From: Monilinia fructicola | Lineage: Eukaryota > Ascomycota > Leotiomycetes > Helotiales > Sclerotiniaceae | Reading direction: 5' to 3' | Assembly (NCBI GenBank): GCA_008692225.1 | Contig: VICG01000001.1 | Span: 1,662,501 to 1,726,500, forward strand | DNA: 64,000 bases | Shown here: piece by piece, positions 32,101-43,520 of the stretch | How positions within the stretch are numbered: the first letter of the stretch is position 1 | How the letters are laid out: every line of letters starts with the position of its first letter | Made by a program: the position numbers and the translations under genes | Notes under the pieces: generated by a model | What the model was told of the DNA's origin: nothing | Database searches by the model: none | Seen by the model: the letters and a program-made list of their open reading frames with translations, nothing else

Positions 32101-33890
32101 CCGTTTCTAAGGATTTGAATCGATGCACAAATGAAGCCATGCGCTTGGGCGAGCTTGCAAATCTCCTAAGAATCCTTGCCATCTCAAACTTCAAATACAT
32201 TGTTTGAAATAAGCGAACGAAAAGGGGTCCTTGCTCACTCCAAGGGTCACGACGTACAAGTTTCGAGGTATTTCGCCATGTTTATCTCAGTCATGGAGCC
32301 ATTATATAGTACAAAGTAGGGGCCATTTATAAATCAAATTCAAAAAGGAAAAACTCGCCAATATCTAGCTAGGTCTCCGTACTTCCAATGTCATCAAATT
32401 GAGTCTCGGGGGTACTAACAATTGGCTTAGGTACATCACTTGCTGTTGTAAACACTTGAAATGCAGATATTTATCATAGTTACTACAAGGGTATGACCTC
32501 ACTACTACTACTAGATTCGTTATGCATTTTCCCCAAAGTCATTATAAGCTCTAATCAATGTAATCTTACATCTGAATCTCCAGTCAATCAACATCTCCAC
32601 AACTGTCCACTACGAAGCGATAGAAAACTTAGTATATATCCCATAGGTATCTTGTCACAAGCCAAATCAACAGTTGCAACAAGATACAAAAGCAACAAGT
32701 TCCACTTTCACTTTTCCAATTCAGTAACAAAGGATATATGCCGCAATGCAGCAGCCTGGGATAAAAAAATTATTCAAATGAACAAGGAAAGCTTCTTGTT
32801 AATACCACTCAATATGACGCCAGCGCTGCTCAGCTGATTTGTATGCAAAGGATAATAAGTAGTTTGTGCTTGTTTGTATATACATAAGTTCCCTAGGGTT
32901 AGCGATGGATCCAAGATCCCAAAACTACATGCAAACAATTTGCACATCGACCATTGCTAGATTGGTAAATAAGAACAGTGAGAAGCTTGGGATCATAAAG
33001 TGGACAGATCAAACAAATGGAAGTCTTCTTGATCGTCTGATAGAACCACAGTTAAAGGTTTTGCTTGCTTACATTTATATCTTTGCTCCGCAGGTAAGGC
33101 TTCTTCTGTTCGCATAACCAATTACAGGTTCCACAATTTCAATGTAAGAAGCATCCAATACGTAGCATGGGGCATGGGATAGGGTTGATTGGGATGCGCA
33201 AAAGACAGCTTGTTATGATGACTTCGATTCATATGGTGAACACTGCTCACCAATATCTTGTCAAGAAGACAAAAGGACGTAAGTGGGCTTGTCTGATGAC
33301 ATATAAATCCCTACTACCAGGAAGTCTGGGACTTTGATTTGCTGCTAGTCACAGAAGCTGTTTGTGGTATTATAGCAGTGAATCTATAAGTTGAGAAGTG
33401 TGTGCTCGTTTGCTGTTTAGCACATGCCAGACTGATGGTTACCTATGGTTCACCTGTGAACTCAAGCCTGATTAATATATAAGCATTGGCTGATTTATCG
33501 GCGAATCTCTGATTTAGGTGCAATTCGTTGGCTCACATCCTCTAATTAAACAACAGACTTAACGTTCATGTAATCATCCAACCGAGCACTATTGATTCAT
33601 GAACCAGCACCACAACATCGCGTCGCTAATCATCTAAAGTGGGGATCATCAGTAGCCGGGCCCACTTCGGAGGAGGCTGTCAAAGACGAAAGCAGCAAAG
33701 AGCACTGGAGCCCTGGAGTATTCAACACAGACTTTGTAACCAATATCAAAGAATATGAAAATTACAAAAAAGCTTCAACGAGATCCTAAACTATCCAAAG
33801 ATCACATCGACTCAGCAAAAATCAAAAACAGCCAGGAAATTCTGATAGTGCAAAAGTCTCTCAAACGTTAGTTGGGATAAGCCAAAAGAG

Positions 33891-33938
33891 ATAATAGACG
33901 GGATAGCTCGTGTTACCACCAGCTATCCGGTCTATTAT
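33891..33938. repeat. Inverted repeat with 18-bp arms
   Basis: ATAATAGACGGGATAGCT (33891-33908) and AGCTATCCGGTCTATTAT (33921-33938) are reverse complements with a single mismatch, around a 12-base loop. The right arm contains the TCCGGTCTATTAT motif seen again at 34949 and 35433. Confidence 0.85.
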
Positions 33939-35025
33939 TGACATGTTTTGACTTATTTAGATTTATATCCCCCCAAGGATAGCGTCGCAGTTTTATTTCC
34001 TCACTTTGGAGATAGAATTGGGGAGATTAGGGGGAGGCTGATCGGTAGTAAGATCTTACATTGAGGGCACAGTTTACTTATTTGTGCACTTGAAAAACAG
34101 TCGCTACGTGATCATGGTAATATGCGTTTGTCACTCTGTATAATTCATTATGGACTTTCTTGGTCGAGCTTAGCATTGAGAGTGTTCAGTTAGGAGTAAA
34201 GCATTTGGTCCTATTGTGGGAAGCCGACCATAGGGAGAGTACCAATGACTTGATTGTTTTGAGAGTTCTGGTGTGTCTGTAGACCAATAATCTACAGTGT
34301 ATGTGTATGATATGATATACATTGCATTATTCATGTCTTTGATTCGCAGGGACTCATATTAGATCTTGGATTTCCAAGTCATGTTAGATGGCTTCGCATG
34401 CTGATAGATGATCATGGACTCATTCATATTACGTCCAACTGAACAGTATTTCACCTTAGCAATTACAAAGGAACCTAAAGAGAAGCCAAGAGAATCTAAA
34501 GCAATTCAATTTCTACAATGAATAGCTCTTTGATGATTTTGACAAACTCCAAGCAATGAAAGGTGATGGGGCAAAGAGATGTTGGACGGCATGAACAAGT
34601 ATACCTACCTAAGTTCACCCAGTTCCACATATTGAAGATGAATATGTGATGGAACTCGTCTCCTGACCTGCTTCTTATTTATTATTATCCAATTTTAATG
34701 CTGAAACTTGAAATTTGCTGAGAATCAAGGACCGAGCTTTGGATTTTGGTTGGGAGGGAGATGGCCAATGGTAAAATTTGATCGAGCAATCTTACCGAAG
34801 CGAGAGGCTAGTTCTCCACACAGAGACAGTTCAAAGTTGTTTAAAAGAGCTGATGATGACCCCAAAACTCCAACTTACCGATCTTCTTTCTTTGCCAGGT
34901 CCATATTTGCTTTCACCAGCAACGGACTTGGTATGCCCCCTCCAGTTGTCCGGTCTATTATATAAGCCTTTGTGGCTCTGTACCTGGCCAAAAGACCCGG
35001 TAAGATGGTGTTGTGTCAACGTTTA

Positions 35026-35071
35026 AACGGTCGCAAGTGAGTGCCCCTCCAGTCACTTGCGCCCGACCGTT
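35026..35071. repeat. Imperfect inverted repeat
   Basis: AACGGTCG-CAAGTGA (35026-35040) faces TCACTTG....CGACCGTT (35053-35071); 15 bases pair with a four-base bulge on the right arm and a 12-base loop. It lies between two copies of the TCCGGTCTATTAT motif. Confidence 0.75.
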
Positions 35072-35499
35072 GTGCACCACATCATTTTACTTGGTCTTAT
35101 CGGCTGGGTACAGAGTCCTGAGGGCATCTCCAGGTATGTGGTTGTTCTTCCTCATCCTGTCAATTCTGACAAGATAGACACGGAGATGGCACTCCTCAGC
35201 AGTACAGCCAGCCCCCCCCCCCCAAATCAAATCATTCAACACCCGGTGGGTGGGGGGGAGCAGACGCGATCTTCATGGAATGAGAAACGAGAATGCGAAC
35301 ATGAAACTCCGGCCTAACAGCCAGCCAATGGTCTAGGGCCTCCCAGCTGTGGTTCCTCCCTTGCAAGGTATGCTTTCCAATACCTCTCTGTTTGACGAGC
35401 AACAACTGACGTGATAGATTTACCTCCAGGTATCCAGTCTATTATACGAATCTCGGAACTTTTCTCATTGCCTCATTCATGGATATCGTAAGTCATGTA

Positions 35500-35881
35500 C
35501 TAATCCCTCTCACCAACAGAAGCTGACAACAACAAGCCTTCTCGAATACTACTTTCCGGATCTTCATCTTTGGTCAAGCTGCCACCCCCACCAAAAGATT
35601 TGTATGTATACTCCTCCAACCACCTACCCTTGCGGTCTTTGCTTAACTGACACACAATAGTCAAGCCCTCCAGAAACTTCAAATCAAAGAGAACCAGCTC
35701 ATCGGAGCAAGGTTCTGTTCACCTCCACTTCATCCATCAATGTAGCTCTCCAAAAGCCCGATAACACCCCTCGACGCCGATAAGAGGTACACATGTAACA
35801 TCGGCAGCATCGTACATATAATTCCGGGAGGGTAACCACTTCGTCGTGATGTACAGGAAATCTCAAGAGCCACACCATCAC
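35500..35881 (-). pseudogene. Remnant of an unrecognised protein-coding gene
   Basis: Minus-strand sequence is protein-like in three pieces: PVHHDEVVTLPE (35881-35800), YDAADVTCVPLIGVEGCYRA (about 35825-35750, other frame) and ELVLFDLKFLEGLTIVCQLS continuing to SFGGGGSLTKDEDPESSIRE (35705-35503). The pieces are separated by frame shifts and stops. No domain recognised. Confidence 0.35.
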
Positions 35882-36612
35882 AAAAACAAGTGATGATGTT
35901 CAATGCCACTCTCTGAAGGGCAAAACGATGGAGGTTATTGGGATATACAAAGAGGGAGAGAGGGGAGGATTAATCAACTCGCAAAATAAAATATCTTTTT
36001 CTCGATATAATTTCTTCGAAATGTGAACAGTCTGAAGTTTGAACCCATGTGCCTGTGCAGGATGAAGCCACGAGATGTTCGGTGATGAAATTTACCATGG
36101 GGTTCACGCACAAAATTAAGCGAGATTTCATCACTTCGCTGCTCGGATTTGGCCTTGCCCCCAAGACTTTCTTTTGGTAAGTGCGTGATCCTAAGGGTAC
36201 CGGTACCGGCACCTGTATGTATGGTATGATAATCCCTTGCATTCCATGTATCATCTGTAATGAACATAGATAGCCCCTCGTCGCTACCGTCTTCGAATAT
36301 CCAACACTTCTTCGACCGCAGGTCATTTGAGGCGGAACTCCCTGAAGACAAGCACGTTGCCAATAGTAACCACGATGCCCAGACCTACAAGGATAGCCCG
36401 AACACCACCAGAGCTCCACAGACGACAGGAACCAGACGTCCGTCCCACGATCCACCGGAAGGAAAACGGCAGACCGAAAGAACGCTCGAACCCGCCGGCC
36501 CCCAGCAGAAGCGCAGCAGAAGCGGAATCCTCAGCGACCGTAGCTTGCACCGCGTGAACATTTGAGGGGATGACACGAGGCGCCTGAGTTCCACCGCACC
36601 GCAGCCCGCACG

Positions 36613-36735
36613 ATGGCCCCTGCCCCAGACAAAAGATGGGACGAGACGCCCGACTTTGCGGCGCTGCGCTCGCTACACCACGGATTCACCCCGAGCCGGC
36701 TTCTTCTGCGTCGCCGGGCGTGGGAGCTTATGTGA
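36613..36735 (+). CDS. Possible first exon of a small unrecognised gene
   Basis: ATG opens a 40-residue frame (MAPAPDKRWDETPDFAALRS, then LHHGFTPSRLLLRRRAWELM). It reaches a good donor (AT|GTGAGC at 36732) immediately before the stop. The region is GC-rich compared with its surroundings. No matching second exon was found in the next kilobase, so this may be a gene start, a remnant or chance. Confidence 0.25.
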   Translation: MAPAPDKRWDETPDFAALRSLHHGFTPSRLLLRRRAWELM

Positions 36736-37482
36736 GCATAATTTCCGAGGTTCGTTTACGGAGTAGGGGGGTGCCAAGCGGGGGGGGAGGGGTGAATGGA
36801 TGGGTGATGGACAAGGAGGTTCGCGGAGCCATGTGGTTGCTTTGATGACGAATCGAAGAGCGTGAAGAGGACTTACTCCCTAGTCCTTGAGCGTTTCTTG
36901 GCATCCCCGCATGCGGTGTCAGTACTGCGTTGTTAGCTTCAATATGTGCTGTGCTTCCACTACCTTGTGGCTACATGTGCAATCTGCAAGTGCCAGAGAT
37001 CTGGGTTATTGCTCGTGTTAGCATGGATACCCTGATCTTGCATCTATCATTGGTAGGGCGCTAGCGAGTATGGCTCCTGCCATAAGTTAGTATCCTAGTA
37101 GATGTCACATTCAAGTCACACTGCAACGATGAAACTGTAGCGAGTAATTTCAAAGGCTATATTATACACAGGGAATCCCCGCAGACTTCTCTAGCTTTTG
37201 CACGACTCTAGAAGTAAAGTTGAAAAGTACAAGAGAGTTGTTAATGAAACATCCTTGTGAAGGAAGGGTAGTTCGAAAACATCAACTATAATAGTAAAGC
37301 AATTGGACCGCCACCCATTTCTATACTCCTAATCTATCACCAGCCATTTATCATCTTCGTGGATACTCGTGAGTTCATGAAACATTAAAGTGTTATATCA
37401 AGTGGTTCGTTCCATCCTAGACCAGTTCAAGAGATCAAGTCAAGAAACGAGAGTGATATGGGTAAAGAATCAGAAGAGTTGC

Positions 37483-39022
37483 TTAAGCAATTTTCTCATT
37501 CTCTCGGTATGCGAGAGTTGGAGAAATTGCTTCCTCATCTCCCTTCTCAAAAGTCATCATTGAGCTAAAGATAAAGAAGTCAGTATTATTTGAACAGTAG
37601 AAGAAAAGTAATGAAGAAGAGTGATGCGGGTACGTACATATCTCCACGAGAGTTGGCGAGAGGACCTTGATCACTGGAAGAGTTCAAGTGTTGCCCAGAG
37701 CGACCAGTGCCACGGTCAGTGAGACGAGTAGTATGAACGGAAAGGAAATCTCCCATACGCTTGCGGCGAGCAACAAGCTGATCCATCCAATCCTTTGGCT
37801 TTGGACTGCCATTCTCAGTGTAATTTGAAGGATTTTGCATACGAGCAATCATTTCCGGGTGCATTTCGATCTCTGCCTTCTGGTTGTCGAAGGAACGAGC
37901 CTTGAAGATCTTCTGAACGATCTGCCAGCAGCAAATGAGGTTACCAACCCAGATAGCCACAGAGGACTCGCGGATGTACCAGAGCTGATAAGTAGTTGTC
38001 ATTGGGCTGGCAAAGTTGTAATATCTGATCAAATGGTTAGTTGCTGCTTTGACATTGAAGCTGAGTTGCTGTGCTATAACTTACTTATTCAAGATCGCAG
38101 CGAGGATGGTGAAAACAGCAAGAGAGAAGACAGCCATCAAAATAGCCTTGCGCAAGGGAGGCAAGCGAGCGATGTAAAACATGTGAAGAGGAATAAGAAT
38201 CAAACCGAGATCGGAAGATATGTTGAAGGCCATTTGAACGATTGAGTAATGCTGATATGTTGCACACTGCTCATTTTGAACCGGGACTGCCCAGTACTGC
38301 TTGAATGGACGGCAGACACCAACGTAGTAAACAAACATGATGACAATGTATCCAGTAATGATATAACCCATTAGGATCTTGAGAGCCATCTGCAAGTTTG
38401 GAAGATTGCGGCTTGAAAGAAGTTAGCATCAACGGTATGCGTAACTACAATATAGAATGGACCTACCAAAGACGCCATAAAAACAACCAAATACAAATCT
38501 TGACACACCAAGTCGAAGCCAACATGCACTGCTCAAGTGGGATGACAATGATTGAACCATAGATTCGGGAAGCAACATCATCAGGGTCAGCAAGAATTGA
38601 AGCCAATTGCTCTGGAGGGAACAGATTGGTTTCATAGCGAGCCGAGACGTTAATGAGAACCAATAGGACGCTGTAAAAACACTACCAAAGTATTAGATGT
38701 AGATCTTAAAAGTAATGTAACAGAAAGGGTCCTGGGAATGATCAACATTACTTACCATTGATACGCACATGAGCCAATCTTCAAAACGCATTTTGGCCAT
38801 TACCCAAGTAGCGTTGAGACTATAACACATAAACGCGTCAGTTGTGCCATAACTTGAAGAATATTTGCTTTGGGGTGGTTTGGGAAAGAAGAGGTTATTC
38901 AGACAATTTACTTACATGCGAAAGCCGAAGAGGATGAAAGAAGGAATAACAAAACCGATTGTATTGTGAAGAAGTTCTGCATTGGATGGGGAAACAATTC
39001 CACGAGGAATTAGAGGCGCCAT
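37483..39022 (-). CDS. Seven-transmembrane fungal rhodopsin-domain integral membrane protein
   Basis: Six exons: 39022-38916, 38819-38756, 38681-38467, 38411-38085, 38024-37638 and 37564-37483, with introns of 96, 74, 55, 60 and 73 bp. Every junction is GT-AG and in phase, giving 393 residues. The start is MAPLIPRGIVSPSNAELLHN. Hydrophobic helices include IGFVIPSFILFGFR, DWLMCVSMCFYSVLLVLINV, CMLASTWCVKICIWLFLW, ILMGYIITGYIVIMFVYYVG, SSDLGLILIPLHMFYIARLP and KAILMAVFSLAVFTILAAIL. The CRPFKQYWAVP and TYQLWYIRESSVAIWVGNL motifs are typical of the fungal rhodopsin/Pth11-like family. The C-terminal cytoplasmic tail is polar. Members are thought to be receptor-like, but ligands are mostly unknown; coupling to G protein is not shown by sequence. 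Confidence 0.9.
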
Positions 39023-40735
39023 GACTTCCTCGGAGTCTAGAAGACTTCAGTATTGTTATTGTTATTGTGATTGTTGTGGTCGTTGTTTGTGTTTGTTCAA
39101 AGTTGCTTCTGCTTGTCGGAAGATGCTTGTGCTTGTTTGAAGCTCCTAGTAAAGAAGGTGGGTGGTAGTTGATCCGAATATTCTCTTCAAGACGTTTTCG
39201 AAGTGAAGAGAATAGGAAAACTTCTTCCTTGGAGAGGGAATGAATTTTGATTTGAGATGGAAGAGAAGAGAAAAGAGAAAGCGAAGATGAGAAAATATTC
39301 AAAGATTGAATATAATATAATGTAATTATTAAGCGTGCCCCCCCTCGTGGTGAATAATTCCTCTTCCTCCCATCCAAAAAGGACGCTAATACCAACTTTA
39401 AATTTGACAGCCCTTTTCTTCATGAAGTCGGCTGGTGAGGTTGGGAATACCGACATTCAAAAAGATGAAAGATGAAAGAAGAAACAAGAAACAAGAAACC
39501 AGAAACCACAGAGTGAGGATTAAAGGAAGAAGATGTTATGTAGAAGAGACAGATATCATCTGAAGAAGAGATTTCTAAAAACACACTAGATGAAATTTGG
39601 AGTCTCACAACCTTATCCGATCTTGTCTTACTGACCGATATATAGGTATTGATATATCGAATCTTGAACGCTTGGCTATGTGGATTGACAAGCATACAAT
39701 CTACAATCTCGGACTCGAGACCTGTAGCTGCAATCTGCACTCTGCACTCTGCACTCTGCATTCTGCAAGCTGCAATCTGCAATCTGCAAGCTGCCATCGT
39801 ACTTCAACGTTGAGCAACAATCAATCTTAATGATGTTGTTATGCAGCCCTACTCTCCAACTTAAGCCACCCCCCTCCCGTTCCTAAAGTTCTTTGGAAAG
39901 TTACCATAACATTTCTGACGGATTCAACGAACTTTTCTAGAATTGGTACAACCATTCAAGATGCAAATCATGTCCTCTTTGACTTCGCAGAATGTAATTC
40001 CTGATCATCGGGGGATTGCATATTGTCGTAAGGTTGGTATCCATGTATCATACGTTAGAGCTTGGCACAGCTGTGGAACATATCAAGACCAATTCTGCAA
40101 AGACGCAGTAGTTGTGTGAGGAGAATATGCAGTCGCCCGCAGCAAGTGAGTTCTTTGGTTATTGAAGCGAAAGTCATTGCTGACACACAAAGGACATTGT
40201 TGTCACCTTTTAGAAAGAACGATCCTGCAAGGCAAGGGCATATTATGGAGATGCGCCAAAGCCACATACCTCTTTACATACACTATATCATAACATCACG
40301 AAATGAGCCTCTTGATCCCATTACTTTGATCGATGGAACACAAGATAATCTGGTTCAACGGAAGGCAAAGTTTGACAACGATCAGAATCTGGGGAGCTGG
40401 TAAAACTTGTGCTCACTTGCACTACATGACATTGATACAGTAGTGCTGTTCTGGATCGCCGACCAAAGTACGGGATACCGATGATCGGATAATGATATCC
40501 GATATACTCCTACATTTGTCAAATGTGCGTACCTATATAAGCATAATGGAAAACATAAGAAACAAGTTAAGAAATGTTTAGAATGTAAGAATTTGAGGTC
40601 AGATTCTTGACTAGATTCTATGACCTTGAGATGAAATCTTTGAAGGCTCACAGGTGATTACCATTTAGCAAAACCATCAATCCAACACCAATCCTGTCCA
40701 AGTTTGCTTATTGTTTGATATCCCATCCATGTATA
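39023..40735. other. Intergenic region with a 7-bp tandem repeat
   Basis: About 1.7 kb. Includes the 5' leader of the rhodopsin-domain gene (39023 to about 39400) and the CTGCAMT repeat at 39728-39794. No gene supported. Confidence 0.5.
39728..39794. repeat. (CTGCAAT/CTGCACT)n heptanucleotide repeat
   Basis: Nine to ten imperfect copies of a 7-bp unit, CTGCAMT or CTGCAAG. Confidence 0.85.
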
Positions 40736-41388
40736 TCATGCCACAGGAGTTATATATGCTTTCAGTGCTTTCACAGCGTCACCATCATGAGTCTTCAGTA
40801 AATCCGTGGCCTTGATCTTCGTCAATTCAAGGTGCTCAACCTACATTAGGAACTTGATTAGCTTCTGATACTAGAATCGAGCGTGATATGGCTAGGAGGA
40901 AGCGATATGATAAATAAGGGACAGGGTTAGAATGGCCACAATAGCGAGATCCGCAGAAGCTACTTCGCCCCAGGTTATTTGAAAGTCATGGTTGTCAGGA
41001 ACAAAGATCTTATTTTTGAACAAAGAATGTTCACCTCAAACCAGTCCTCAATAAATAAAGCCCAAAATAAGAGAAGGAAACATACCAATAAATTAACATC
41101 AGCTGCTTCAACCTTCACTGTCTTCTTCACGACCTTTTTCTCATCTCCCTTCTTTGCAACTGTCCCATCTGTTGTCTTTGTGCCTGTCAACCTATCCATA
41201 GCCCTCCTCACAGCTTCTTGATCTATGTCTTTGGTGCTAGGAGAATCATCTTCACGAGGTGCATCGAGTGAGGAGAGCGCAGCAGCAGCTTTGCGATCTT
41301 CTGCAGACTTGGCCTTTTGAGGGATCTCATCATCAATATCGCCCGTCGTGGCGCCTTCGACCACTGCAGGGGGTTGAGATTCAGACAT
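40736..41388 (-). CDS. HYPK-like protein with C-terminal UBA domain
   Basis: Two exons, 41388-41086 and 40840-40736, separated by a 245-bp intron (GTATGT...TAG), the longest in the window. Phase 0 joins VEAADVNLL to VEHLELTKIKATDLLKTHDG. The 135-residue protein is acidic at the N-terminus (MSESQPPAVVEGATTGDIDD), has a helical linker (DQEAVRRAMDRLTG) and ends in a UBA-like three-helix domain (LLKTHDGDAVKALKAYITP), as in HYPK and the NAC-alpha UBA. Homologues regulate the NatA N-terminal acetyltransferase and sit at the ribosome. It is transcribed away from the DAHP synthase gene, with 583 bp between them. Confidence 0.9.
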
Positions 41389-41971
41389 TTCCGGTAACCA
41401 AGAGATATCGAAGTAGAGGTTTAATCAAGGACGTGGACGTCTTGAGAAGACCAAAAGCTTCCAAGGTTAACATTCACAGTCATTGAATGAAAGACACTAG
41501 AACCAAGAGTTTAAGTTAAATCCACATTACGTACTGTGGTAGTAATTAGTAGTAGGGCTGAGGGGTACCTGGTGGGCTTACATGGGCAAACGTAGCCCCG
41601 CCCCAACAATAACCTGAGCTAGAGCCAAGTGAGATCCATCCACCAGATCACCACTGGTGGATCTTACAACTACAGTACAGAGTAGAGCACGGGTGGGTTA
41701 GCTGGGTGGGAGACTGACTGGTAGACTGGCTGGTAGACTGATAATTAGTCGTGTAGTCGTGGCAGTGAAGCTACTCACCAAAACCAAAACAACAAACAAC
41801 AAACAACAAACAACAAACAACAAACAAACAACAAACAACAATACCAAAAACCTGCCCGGAACAACTTTCAATCTACTTGGAACCCAATTCATTCTCATCG
41901 CTTTATGATATCTTTGAATATCTTCATTCTTTCCAATATAGGGATAATATAATACTACAACTCCATTCAAT
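41389..41971. other. Divergent intergenic region between HYPK-like and DAHP synthase genes
   Basis: 583 bp, presumably two back-to-back promoters. Contains repeated AGACTG/GGTAGACTG units (41700-41740) and a CAAACAA-rich tract (about 41785-41843), which likely lies in the DAHP synthase 5' leader. Confidence 0.5.
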
Positions 41972-43520
41972 ATGCCTGCCTTTAATCCTGGGGCAGCAGA
42001 ATTGGGAATCAACTATGATGGAGCGCCAATGGATAAACCTGCTGACGCACTACCCCACCATGTTGAGCCATGGTCACCAAGTTCTTGGACGACAAAGCCG
42101 ATTAAACAAGTTGCCGAGTATAACGACCCCAAGAGTCTAGAGAAATCATTATCCAAACTTCAACACCTTCCTGAGCTTGTAACTCCCACAGAAATCACTC
42201 AACTCAAAGCCAATTTACGAGATGTTGCTCTTGGAAAGGCATTTCTTCTTCAGGGCGGTGATTGCGCTGAACTATTCGAATATTGCGAGAAGAATGCAAT
42301 CGAATCAAAGATCAAGCTCTTACTGCAGATGAGCTTGGTGTTAGTTTGGGGCGCCAACAAGAGAGTAGTCAGAATTGGTAGAATGGCGGGGCAATATGCA
42401 AAGCCAAGATCAAGCCCCACAGAGGTGGTAGATGGCAGGGAGATCCCGTCTTTCAGAGGAGATATCTTGAATGGTTACGCAATTGAGGAGCGAGACTTAG
42501 ATCCACACAGGCTTGTCGAGTAAGCAAATCTCTGAGATTCATGATGGTACTTGACTGACTCCCAGTAGTGCATATCATCATTCCGCGGCCACTCTCAACT
42601 TCATTCGCGGGTCTCTATCAGCCGGTATTGCCGATCTTCATAGCCCAATGAACTGGGGGCTTGGTCATGTTCGGGATCCTGAACTACAAGAAAGATACTC
42701 GAAAATTGTAGACTCTATCAGTGAGAGCTTACGCTTCATGCGTACTATTGGCGCAGATACTGCTGATCAACTCCGAGGGGTAGAATTATACACCAGTCAC
42801 GAAGGTCTTGTCCTTGAGTACGAACAAAGCCTTACTCGACGACTCAAAGATCCTTCTCAAAACTTACAAGCCAACCCTAACTCCAATAAGAACATCGACC
42901 CTAGTAAGGATGGAGAGGCATGGTTCAATACATCAGCACACTTCCTTTGGATTGGTGACCGGACAAGACAAGTGGATGGAGCACACGTTGAGTTCTTCCG
43001 TGGTATAGCTAATCCTATCGGTGTCAAAGTGGGCCCTACGACTTCTTGCTCGGATCTTTTGGAGCTTCTCCGAAAGCTTAACCCAACGGTAGAGATTGGC
43101 AAAATAACACTCATCACTCGTTATGGAGCTTCTAAAGTCCGTACACTTCTTCCAAAACACATTAGAACAGTTGAAGATAGTGAATACGCTCGCAGTGTCG
43201 TTTGGCAATGCGATCCCATGCACGGAAACACAAAGTCTACTTCAACTGGAATCAAGACGAGGCAGTTCACAGATATCTTTTCTGAGCTTCAGGAGACCTT
43301 GGCCGTTCATCAAGAGGAAGGCAGCTATCTTGGAGGTGTGCATCTTGAGCTGACCGGCGATGCTGTGACGGAATGTACTGGTGGCAGTGAGGGCCTTGCC
43401 GAGGAAGACTTATCATCGAATTACACCAGTTTCTGCGATCCAAGACTAAACGAGAAACAAGCACTAGAAATGGCTTTCTTAGTCGCAGGTCATTTCCGTG
43501 ATGGGGTTACTCAGGAGTAA
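41972..43520 (+). CDS. Class II (plant/fungal-type) 3-deoxy-7-phosphoheptulonate (DAHP) synthase
   Basis: Condenses phosphoenolpyruvate with erythrose 4-phosphate, the first step of the shikimate pathway to aromatic amino acids. Exons 41972-42519 and 42569-43520 flank a 49-bp intron (GTAAGC...CAGTAG), phase 2, giving 499 residues. Motifs: WSPSSWTTKPIKQVAEYN, KAFLLQGGDCAELF, VVRIGRMAGQYAKPRSSP, FRGDILNGYA, YHHSAATLNFIRG, YTSHEGLVLEYEQSLTR, WIGDRTRQVDGAHVEFFRGI, PIGVKVGPT, LITRYGASK, WQCDPMHGNT, GGVHLELTGDAVTECTGG and DPRLNEKQALEMAF. The Cys in GDCAE and the metal-binding His/Glu positions of class II enzymes are present. The frame is intact. Confidence 0.95.

Larger units (their letters stand above)
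31044..37482. other. Gene-poor region of about 6.4 kb with hairpins and coding-like remnants
   Basis: No intact gene supported. It contains coding-like pieces near 31621-32100 (minus), 33120-33330 (plus) and 35500-35880 (minus), a 41-codon start-like piece at 36613-36735, two inverted repeats (33891-33938, 35026-35071), three copies of a TCCGGTCTATTAT motif, and poly-C/poly-G tracts near 35212-35260. The mixture suggests old mobile or duplicated DNA, but no transposase or reverse transcriptase remnant is readable. Confidence 0.5.
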
